From contig JAAZIZ010000217.1 of NCBI GenBank assembly GCA_012800565.1, positions 1 to 11,385 on the forward strand: 11,385 nucleotides of DNA, written 5' to 3'. Under the pieces are notes generated by a model that had not been told where the DNA came from, did not search any database, and saw nothing but the letters and a program-made list of their open reading frames with translations. The position numbers and the translations under genes are program-made. This document shows positions 6,502-11,385 of the stretch, in pieces. Within the stretch, counting starts at the first letter, position 1; each line of letters begins with the position of its first letter. This DNA comes from Lentisphaerota bacterium (GTDB lineage Bacteria; Verrucomicrobiota; Lentisphaeria; Oligosphaerales; Oligosphaeraceae).

Positions 6502-7212
6502 TCACCTCGGCGCATCGTTAAAAACAGCAAATATCCGCTGGTAGTAGCCTTGGCCGTACATTTCCTGGAACTTGATGGACGAGACGTGGAAATCGCCCCA
6601 GAGCATATTGCAGCTGCCCTGATGTCGCATATCGACATAGCCAGTAGTGCTGTCGCCTCCTGAATACAGCGGATAGATGCCGGCATGCAGATACACGAAA
6701 GTAGCAGCGGCGGCGAAAGTGTCGGTCATATAATATCGCTCCGCAGGCCGGACCAGACGATGAATTTTAAAATGCCGTTCCCCGAATGCGGGCGTTGCAC
6801 TGGAGGACATACACGGGTTATTGCCATAACTGGCATGAAAATATCTGTAGGTCTTGCCCTGGCAATAACTTTCGCGGTAGGAATCCCCGGGACAGAAAAA
6901 CGGCCCCACATCGTGCGGGCTTTTCGCATACAGGAAACTAGAGTTCCCCGGGCCACGGGTCTTGATATATCCGGTCAGATCATCGAAAAGGGTGGTCTGA
7001 TTGCTGGTAAAACCGGGAAACAGACCGTCGTTATCATCAATATAAAGAGTAATCGTGTATGACAGCTGTTTCAGATTGTTGACGCAGGCGATGGACTTGG
7101 CCTTGGCCCGGGCCTTGCCTAAAGTCGGCAGCAGCATCGAGGCCAAGACTGCAATGATGGCAATCACAACCAGCAATTCAATCAGGGTGAAATTTTTGGT
7201 TCGCATGGTCAT
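6502..7212 (-). CDS. Pseudopilin-like protein (prepilin N-terminal methylation domain, H-x9-D C-terminus)
   Basis: The 236-residue protein has a short basic leader (MTMRTKN), then FTLIELLVVIAIIAVLASML, the class III prepilin cleavage and helix region with Glu12 at mature position 5. The residue before Phe8 is Asn, not the usual Gly. After KARAKAKSIAC comes a globular part with CPGD (107-110) and several Cys. Near the C-terminus, H197 and D207 form the H-x9-D motif of the large pseudopilin family of Lentisphaerota and Planctomycetota, with Phe in place of the usual Gly. It probably sits in the inner membrane or a type II secretion-like pseudopilus; the role of this expanded family is unknown. 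AGGAG lies 8 nt before the ATG at 7212; a second ATG at 7206 is less well placed. It is convergent with the toroid gene and divergent from the next pseudopilin. Confidence 0.92.
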   Translation of the reverse strand: MTMRTKNFTLIELLVVIAIIAVLASMLLPTLGKARAKAKSIACVNNLKQLSYTITLYIDDNDGLFPGFTSNQTTLFDDLTGYIKTRGPGNSSFLYAKSPHDVGPFFCPGDSYRESYCQGKTYRYFHASYGNNPCMSSSATPAFGERHFKIHRLVRPAERYYMTDTFAAAATFVYLHAGIYPLYSGGDSTTGYVDMRHQGSCNMLWGDFHVSSIKFQEMYGQGYYQRIFAVFNDAPR

Positions 7213-7358
7213 AATACTGTCTCCTGCCGGTTATCTTCAAACGGAAATGAAAGCTTTTTGCTTTAGCTTTAAATAACATAATGCTTTTTTGCCATAATGC
7301 CATAATATGAAAAAAAGTCTCTTTTTATGGCTGTGAAGCCGCAAGACGGAATAGTGCG
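7213..7358. other. AT-rich leader of the minus-strand pseudopilin
   Basis: The stretch is AT-rich, with a tandem GCCATAAT / GCCATAATATG at 7291-7309 and an AAAGCT / AGCTTT inverted pair near 7251-7270. It must hold the minus-strand promoter, but no pair of hexamers is convincing. No gene is seen. Confidence 0.4.
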
Positions 7359-7375
7359 CCGCGCCTCCGGCGCGG
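7359..7375. repeat. GC-rich perfect hairpin
   Basis: CCGCGCC (7359-7365) pairs with GGCGCGG (7369-7375) around TCC. A G-run follows, and no T-run is present on either strand. It sits immediately before repeat cluster C, much as CTTG-loop hairpins sit before the 91-bp repeat. Confidence 0.6.
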
Positions 7376-7383
7376 GGGGATGG

Positions 7384-7456
7384 TATGGGACGTATGGGAC
7401 GTATGGGCAGGGGACAATGGGGACGTATGGGACGTATGGGCAGGGGACAATGGGAC
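7384..7456 (+). repeat. GGGACGTAT repeat cluster C with perfect 33-bp tandem duplication
   Basis: A 33-bp unit made of GGGACGTAT twice, then GGGCAG, then GGGACAATG occurs perfectly twice in a row (7387-7419 and 7420-7452). A perfect duplication suggests recent copy-number change. It faces an inverted cluster at 7480-7564, and the two can pair (see the hairpin finding). Confidence 0.9.
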
Positions 7457-7479
7457 AAGCGATTTTAGTTTACCGGGTT

Positions 7480-7564
7480 CCATTGTCCTAATTCATACGT
7501 CCTCTATGTCTCCTGCGTCGCATACGTCCCCTGCAATTTCCCGCTCCCCGCACGTCGCTGCCCC
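7480..7564 (-). repeat. Inverted GGGACGTAT / GGACAATGG repeat cluster D
   Basis: On this strand it reads CCATTGTCC (7480-7488), CATACGTCC (7494-7502), CATACGTCCCC (7521-7531) and CCCCGCAC (7547-7554), the reverse complements of family words. CCATTGTCC pairs with GGACAATGG at 7445-7453, and CATACGTCC with GGACGTATG at 7430-7438. The spacing supports one long imperfect hairpin. Confidence 0.75.
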
Positions 7565-7584
7565 ATTACCCCCTCTTCGTTCTA

Positions 7585-7602
7585 CGGAGGAAATTTCCTC
7601 CG
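7585..7602. promoter_or_regulatory. Perfect 18-bp palindrome upstream of pseudopilin promoter
   Basis: CGGAGGAAA and TTTCCTCCG form a gap-free palindrome ending 4 bp before the predicted -35 element. It could bind a dimeric regulator or be part of a repeat: CGGAGGA followed by a T-run and CGCC also occurs in the 91-bp repeat. Confidence 0.5.
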
Positions 7603-7606
7603 GCGT

Positions 7607-7634
7607 TTGCTGTTTTTCAGATACAGATTATATT
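7607..7634 (+). promoter_or_regulatory. Promoter of the plus-strand pseudopilin
   Basis: TTGCTG (7607-7612) and TATATT (7629-7634) are 16 bp apart. Transcription would start near 7641, which makes an ATG at 7642 unusable as a normally translated start and supports the ATG at 7675. Confidence 0.5.
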
Positions 7635-7674
7635 TAGCATTATGCTTGCCACAAAACTTATGGAGATAAATATT

Positions 7675-8406
7675 ATGAAGCGCATATTCACTTTAATTGA
7701 ACTTTTGGTTGTGATTGCCATCATTGCAGTCTTGGCCTCAATGCTGCTGCCGGCTTTAAGCAAAGCCCGGGCCAAGGCCGGGTCAATCGTCTGTACCAGC
7801 AATCTCAAGACCATCGCCCATGCAGCTCTGCAGTATACTGACGACAACGCAGGCTATCTCCCGACCTACTGGGAGGGCGGTGGCAGCTGGTACAGGGGCT
7901 GCAAAAGCTGGCGCGAAGAGACCTATATGGGCTTCCTGGGGCCATACCTCGGGCAACCGCTGCAGACTTCCGCCATGCCCATAGGCGGCGCGTATTACAA
8001 TAACAACGTCTATTACCGCAGCAAACTGGCCTGCCCGGCCCGCAGCGACACCTCTTTTCGGGCGAATGTCGATTCGGGACGTTGCTACGGGTACTCCTGG
8101 AGCTACTGGCTCACAGGATATTTTACCGGCAACGCCTACTCTCCCGGGCGCAGCTGCCTGTTTGGAGAAAGCACTACCGTCACGGTGCTGTACAACTCCG
8201 TGACCACCACCCAGCTGTTCAATCACGACAACAAGCAGAACTTCGCGTTTTTGGACGCCCATGTGGAGGCCCTGCCGCAGCATCGCGTCCCGGACTCGAA
8301 TATCGCCCGCCCCTCCTATATCAACGGATACCGGAATGTCTTCTGGTTCCCGGACCGGAACTTCTTTAACGGTAACCGTCCGGACCTCTGGTACACCGCC
8401 TGGTAA
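7675..8406 (+). CDS. Pseudopilin-like protein (prepilin N-terminal methylation domain, H-x9-D C-terminus)
   Basis: The 243-residue protein starts MKRI then FTLIELLVVIAIIAVLASML, so the leader is only four residues and the residue before the cleavage site is Ile rather than Gly. Glu9 is mature position 5. The soluble part has CPARSD (120-125), aromatic clusters, and near the end H184 and D194 in the H-x9-D pattern, with Ala in place of the usual Gly. An in-frame ATG at 7642 is rejected because GGAG at 7662-7665 lies 9 nt before 7675 and the predicted transcript starts near 7641. The helix region is close to identical to that of the minus-strand pseudopilin, but the globular parts differ greatly. 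A terminator follows. A role in surface glycan handling next to the uronide genes is inference. Confidence 0.92.
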   Translation: MKRIFTLIELLVVIAIIAVLASMLLPALSKARAKAGSIVCTSNLKTIAHAALQYTDDNAGYLPTYWEGGGSWYRGCKSWREETYMGFLGPYLGQPLQTSAMPIGGAYYNNNVYYRSKLACPARSDTSFRANVDSGRCYGYSWSYWLTGYFTGNAYSPGRSCLFGESTTVTVLYNSVTTTQLFNHDNKQNFAFLDAHVEALPQHRVPDSNIARPSYINGYRNVFWFPDRNFFNGNRPDLWYTAW

Positions 8407-8428
8407 AACTCCTCGCCAGCAATTCCGT

Positions 8429-8459
8429 CAGCCGGGATTAAATCCGGCTGGTGTTTTTT
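8429..8459 (+). terminator. Rho-independent terminator after pseudopilin
   Basis: CAGCCGG (8429-8435) pairs with CCGGCTG (8444-8450), and a run of six T follows at 8454-8459. It lies 22 bp after the stop codon. Confidence 0.85.
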
Positions 8460-8472
8460 CTCTGTCCCCTGC

Positions 8473-8570
8473 GGCAATGCATGGGACGTATGGGACGTAT
8501 GGGACGTATGAATAAGACAATGGGATAGGCAAGCTAAATCGCCCATCTCATTGTCGTATCCATACGGCTC
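8473..8570 (+). repeat. GGGACGTAT repeat cluster E folding into a 30-bp hairpin
   Basis: Three perfect GGGACGTAT units (8483-8509) are followed by AATAAGACAATGGGATAGGC. The segment 8501-8530 pairs with 8541-8570 around a 10-nt loop: 30 positions with four mismatches and two G-T pairs. The right arm is a degenerate inverted copy of the same family words (CATTGTC, CCATACGG). There is no T-run at the end, so it is not an ordinary terminator. Confidence 0.8.
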
Positions 8571-8691
8571 ATAAGGTTCCAGACAATTCCCGGTTGTTCT
8601 CTTACCGTTCCGGTACCCGCAACATTGTCTCCAAGACCAGGTCATATTAGCATTCGTAAACTCATACTTACCACTAACCAGGAGAAGAAGC

Positions 8692-9768
8692 ATGTCAGTT
8701 GAGCAAAAAGTCAGAGTCGGTTTCTTTGCTGCCGGCAGCATCGTGATTTATCGCCATGCGCTGGAGCTGTCTCAGAATCCGGATGTCGAGCTGGTAATGG
8801 TCTATGACCCTCTCCGCGAACGGGCGAAGAGCCTGGCCGAACAATACGGCATGAAAGTAGCCGCCTCGGAAAAAGCCCTGCTCAGCAACAAGAATATCGA
8901 TGCGGTGATAGTCGCGACTCCGAACAGCGAACACGCCCGCCTGACCATCGCCGCCCTGAAAGCCGGCAAGCATGTGCTCTGTGAGAAACCCATGGCCACC
9001 ACCCTGGAAGATGCGGCGGCGATGATTGCCGCCGCCAAGGCCAGCAAGAAAAAACTGATGATCGGCCACAACCAATGCCTGATGGCTCCGCACCTCAAAG
9101 CCAAGGCGCTGCTCAAGGAGGGCGTGATCGGTGAAATCCTGACTTTCCGCTCATCTTTCGGACACGGCGGACCGGAGACCTGGTCGCAGGACAACGGTCC
9201 CCATACCTGGTTCTTCAAAAAAGAAAAAGCCTACGTCGGCAGCATGGGCGATTTGGGCGTGCACAAGGCGTATCTGCTGCCCTGGCTGCTGGGCTCGGAT
9301 TTTGTGGAAGCCGGTGCTTTCGTGGATACCAAACTCAAGCGTGACGAAAATAATAAATTGATCAGCGTCGATGACAATGCGGTCTGCATCCTGAAGATGG
9401 CCAACGGTGTCACAGGTCAGCTTACAGCCAGCTGGACCTACGGTGCCAAGGAAGACAATGTGACCGTCATCTACGGCAGCAAGGGACAGATGATCCTCGG
9501 CGCAGACCCGAATTACCAGGTCGAGGTCATGCTCAACAACGGCGAGGTGGCAAGATACAAAGTCGGTGCGGTGGCCACCAATACCTGCCAGGTCAAAAGC
9601 GGCATCCCGGACCTGTTCATAGACTGCATCCTTGATGATCTGGAACCGCCGTTCGATGGTCTGAAAGGCTATAAGGCCCTGGCTACAGTGGTCGCCTGCA
9701 TGGAAAGCGCCGCCAGCAAAAAAATCTGCGCGGTGCAGAATACGCCGCCCAAAATCAAGAAAGCCTGA
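8692..9768 (+). CDS. Gfo/Idh/MocA-family NAD(P)-dependent oxidoreductase
   Basis: The 358-residue protein has an N-terminal Rossmann domain (about 6-125) with the family's IVATPNSEH and CEKPMA motifs (E98, K99, P100). The C-terminal alpha/beta domain has GDLGVH (D187, H191), the usual catalytic Asp-x3-His. The nucleotide loop reads AAGSI (13-17), where most members have GxG, so cofactor binding may be altered. The family oxidises or reduces sugars, inositols and sugar acids; the substrate cannot be read from sequence. AGGAG lies 7 nt before the ATG. uxaC starts 26 bp after its stop, so the two are probably co-transcribed. It may handle a uronate-derived intermediate; a role as keto-uronate reductase is only a guess. 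The promoter in 8571-8691 is not clear. Confidence 0.93.
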   Translation: MSVEQKVRVGFFAAGSIVIYRHALELSQNPDVELVMVYDPLRERAKSLAEQYGMKVAASEKALLSNKNIDAVIVATPNSEHARLTIAALKAGKHVLCEKPMATTLEDAAAMIAAAKASKKKLMIGHNQCLMAPHLKAKALLKEGVIGEILTFRSSFGHGGPETWSQDNGPHTWFFKKEKAYVGSMGDLGVHKAYLLPWLLGSDFVEAGAFVDTKLKRDENNKLISVDDNAVCILKMANGVTGQLTASWTYGAKEDNVTVIYGSKGQMILGADPNYQVEVMLNNGEVARYKVGAVATNTCQVKSGIPDLFIDCILDDLEPPFDGLKGYKALATVVACMESAASKKICAVQNTPPKIKKA

Positions 9769-9794
9769 GAACCACCCCTACGGAGTTTCACATT

Positions 9795-11165
9795 ATGTCT
9801 TTTCTGGATGATTCTTATCTGCTTACTTCTGGCCCGGCCCGGGAAATCTACAGCTGCATCAGCATGCTGCCGATTATCGATGCCCACAACCACTGCGATG
9901 TCAAAGCCCTGAGCGAGGACCGCAATTTCACCGATATCTGGGAAGCCGAAGCCGCCACCGACCACTATGTCTGGGAGTGCCTGCGCAAATGCAATGTCCC
10001 GGAAGAGCTGATCACCGGCAAAAATGCCAGCAACCAGGAAAAATGGACCGCGCTGGCCAAGGTTTTTCCTCTGATCGCCGGCAACCCTACCTATGAATGG
10101 GTGCATCTGGACCTGAAACGCCGCCTGGGGCTCGATCTGGAAATCAACGCGGGCAATGCCGCAGAACTCTGGGAGCGCAGCTGTGAAATCCTCGCCCGCC
10201 CGGAGATGTCGCAGCAGAGCCTGATCAAAGCGATGCAAGTCGAGATCATGTGCTCCACTGACGACCCGGCCGATACCCTGGAATTCCATCAGGCTCTGGA
10301 CAATTCCCGCATCCCCGGGGTGGTCCTGCCGACTTTCCGTCCGGACAAAGCCATGAACATCGACAAAAGCGGCTGGAACAGCTACCTTGATACGCTGGGC
10401 AAACGCTGGAATATGTCCATTGAGACTCTGCCGGAGCTGTTGGAGGCTTTGGGCAAAGCGCATGATTTCTTTGCCTCCAAGGGCTGCAAGGCCAGCGACC
10501 ACGGGGTCTGCGTCCCTTACGGCTACCATGTCGATGAGCAGACTGCGGCGTCCGTCTTCCTCAAGGCCCGCCAGGGCGAGGCGCTGAGCGAGGGTGAAAT
10601 CGTCGCCTATATGTCATATTTCCTGAACGCAGTAGCGGAGATGGACGCAGAAAAAGACTGGGTTTTCCAGATTCATATCGGCGCGGTGCGCGATGTGCGC
10701 AAGAGCCTGTTCAACGCTCTGGGACCAGATGTCGGCGGCGATATCAGCGACCACCGTACGGATATCGTGGGGCCGCTGCTGCCCCTGCTGAACCGCTTCG
10801 ACGAGCGGCTGAAAATCGTGCTGTACAATCTGAATCCCATCCATAACGCGACTCTGGCGCAGCTGACCCGGGCTTTCGGGCACAAGGTGAGCCTGGGCCT
10901 GGCCTGGTGGCTGTGTGACTCGTATATCGGCATGCGTCAGCAGCTTGATTTCGTGGGCACAGTCGATGTGCTGACCAATATGGCCGGAATGGTCTCGGAT
11001 TCGCGCAAAATCCTCTCCTACGGCTCCCGGCACGAAGTATTCCGCCGGACGCTCTCGGACAGCCTGGGCGCGATGGTCGTCAGGGGGCAGATGTCACTGT
11101 CGTCCGGCAAAGAAATCGCCGCTTTCCTGTCCTATAAACGCCCGAAGCAGCTGTTCGGATTCTAA
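9795..11165 (+). CDS. uxaC: Uronate isomerase (glucuronate/galacturonate isomerase)
   Basis: The 456-residue protein is near the usual 465-475 for UxaC. It belongs to the amidohydrolase superfamily and converts D-glucuronate to fructuronate and D-galacturonate to tagaturonate in the cytoplasm. Visible family motifs: IDAHNHCD with the metal-binding His31 and His33, CSTDDP (153-158), LPTFRPDK (178-185), QIHIGAVRD (292-300) with His294, GLAWWLCDSYIGM (368-380), and MVSDSRKILSYGSRHE (399-414), with Asp402 as the likely catalytic acid. CGGAG lies 9 nt before the ATG. It is the last gene of the unit, and a strong terminator follows. No reductase or dehydratase for the next steps is present in the window. 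Confidence 0.96.
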   Translation: MSFLDDSYLLTSGPAREIYSCISMLPIIDAHNHCDVKALSEDRNFTDIWEAEAATDHYVWECLRKCNVPEELITGKNASNQEKWTALAKVFPLIAGNPTYEWVHLDLKRRLGLDLEINAGNAAELWERSCEILARPEMSQQSLIKAMQVEIMCSTDDPADTLEFHQALDNSRIPGVVLPTFRPDKAMNIDKSGWNSYLDTLGKRWNMSIETLPELLEALGKAHDFFASKGCKASDHGVCVPYGYHVDEQTAASVFLKARQGEALSEGEIVAYMSYFLNAVAEMDAEKDWVFQIHIGAVRDVRKSLFNALGPDVGGDISDHRTDIVGPLLPLLNRFDERLKIVLYNLNPIHNATLAQLTRAFGHKVSLGLAWWLCDSYIGMRQQLDFVGTVDVLTNMAGMVSDSRKILSYGSRHEVFRRTLSDSLGAMVVRGQMSLSSGKEIAAFLSYKRPKQLFGF

Positions 11166-11188
11166 AAAACGCGCTGCCAGAAATGAAG

Positions 11189-11231
11189 TCCGGGAAAAAC
11201 GCTCCAGCAAAGCGCTTTTCCCGGATTTTTT
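11189..11231 (+). terminator. Rho-independent terminator after uxaC
   Basis: A 15-position stem, 11189-11203 with 11211-11225 (TCCGGGAAAA pairing with TTTTCCCGGA, then CGCT with AGCG), has one A-C mismatch and a 7-nt loop. Six T follow at 11226-11231. Confidence 0.92.
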
Positions 11232-11266
11232 ATTAATGTGCAAAGTTTTGTGATGGGAAGAGAGAT

Positions 11267-11294
11267 TTGACTTAAGCCGCAAAGCAGTTAAAAT
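11267..11294 (+). promoter_or_regulatory. Sigma-70-like promoter pointing out of the window
   Basis: TTGACT (11267-11272) and TAAAAT (11289-11294) are 16 bp apart, the same -35 word and spacing as the promoter at 1605. The 91-bp repeat starts right after the -10 hexamer, so a transcript from here would begin inside the repeat. Confidence 0.5.
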
Positions 11295-11385
11295 CCCCAT
11301 CGGGGCGTAATATACTCACAGCAACGCCTGAACTCAAGGGCGAAAATCCTCCGGGGACAAGGCTGCGGAAGCAAGCTTCCGCAGG
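11295..11385 (-). repeat. 91-bp dispersed repeat, copy 2, cut by window end
   Basis: This is the inverted counterpart of 273-363. The hairpin here is CTGCGGAAG (11363-11371) with CTTCCGCAG (11376-11384), keeping pairing and the AGCTTGCT loop (read on the minus strand) despite stem changes. The element may continue beyond the window. Confidence 0.85.

Noticed and set aside
7384..7564. CRISPR array
   Set aside because: The units are 9 and 33 bp, tandem without unique spacers, and no cas gene is present.
7380..7637. Open frame with Trp-Asp-Val repeats
   Set aside because: The repeats come from the 9-bp GGGACGTAT DNA repeat, which reads in frame. There is no ribosome binding site or known domain, and the same effect appears at cluster A.
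7642..7674. Upstream in-frame ATG for the plus-strand pseudopilin
   Set aside because: It coincides with the predicted transcription start, lacks a ribosome binding site, and would add 11 residues to a leader that is normally short.
9669..10529. Open frame of 286 codons on the minus strand
   Set aside because: It is antisense to the oxidoreductase end and uxaC, both firmly identified.

Overview
The window looks like a chromosomal accessory segment of a Lentisphaerota (Victivallales-like) bacterium. The main reasons are two pseudopilins with the FTLIELLVVIAIIAVLASML-type N-terminus that this group carries in very large numbers, a DUF4838-type lipoprotein glycosidase candidate, high-GC3 coding regions separated by AT-richer spacers, and many small dispersed repeats in every spacer. 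The assignment to phylum is an inference from gene content only.

Layout. 1-544: repeat-rich spacer with a 70-bp inverted-repeat arm, a GGGACGTAT-type repeat cluster, CTTG-loop hairpins, a 91-bp dispersed repeat and a decayed pseudopilin. 545-1240 (minus): FadR/FCD-type GntR regulator, preceded by a small Cys-rich upstream ORF (1274-1363). 1241-1772: divergent control region with a good promoter and a perfect 23-bp palindrome over the predicted transcription start. 1773-4688: large lipoprotein (GH67-like N-terminus, DUF4838, CBM9-like and jelly-roll domains). 4825-6447: cytoplasmic alpha/alpha-toroid plus beta-sandwich protein resembling heparinase-type lyases. 6502-7212 (minus) and 7675-8406 (plus): two divergently oriented pseudopilins. 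8692-9768: Gfo/Idh/MocA oxidoreductase. 9795-11165: uronate isomerase (UxaC), followed by a strong terminator. 11232-11385: a promoter pointing out of the window and a second, inverted copy of the 91-bp repeat.

How the genes fit together. UxaC is the firm anchor: it isomerises glucuronate or galacturonate to the keto-uronate. The lipoprotein and the toroid protein are plausible upstream enzymes that bind and cleave a uronic-acid-containing glycan. The oxidoreductase, 26 bp before uxaC, probably handles the sugar acid or a derivative. The GntR regulator is of the subfamily that often senses hexuronates or other carboxylic acids, and the palindrome is its most likely operator. The pathway is incomplete here: no fructuronate/tagaturonate reductase, mannonate/altronate dehydratase, KDG kinase or transporter is visible.

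The most unusual content is non-coding. At least three families of interspersed repeats occur, two of them in inverted pairs: one pair brackets the regulator segment and one pair brackets almost the whole window. Some fold into long hairpins, and one hairpin shows a compensatory base-pair change between copies. No phage, transposase, CRISPR or RNA gene was seen.
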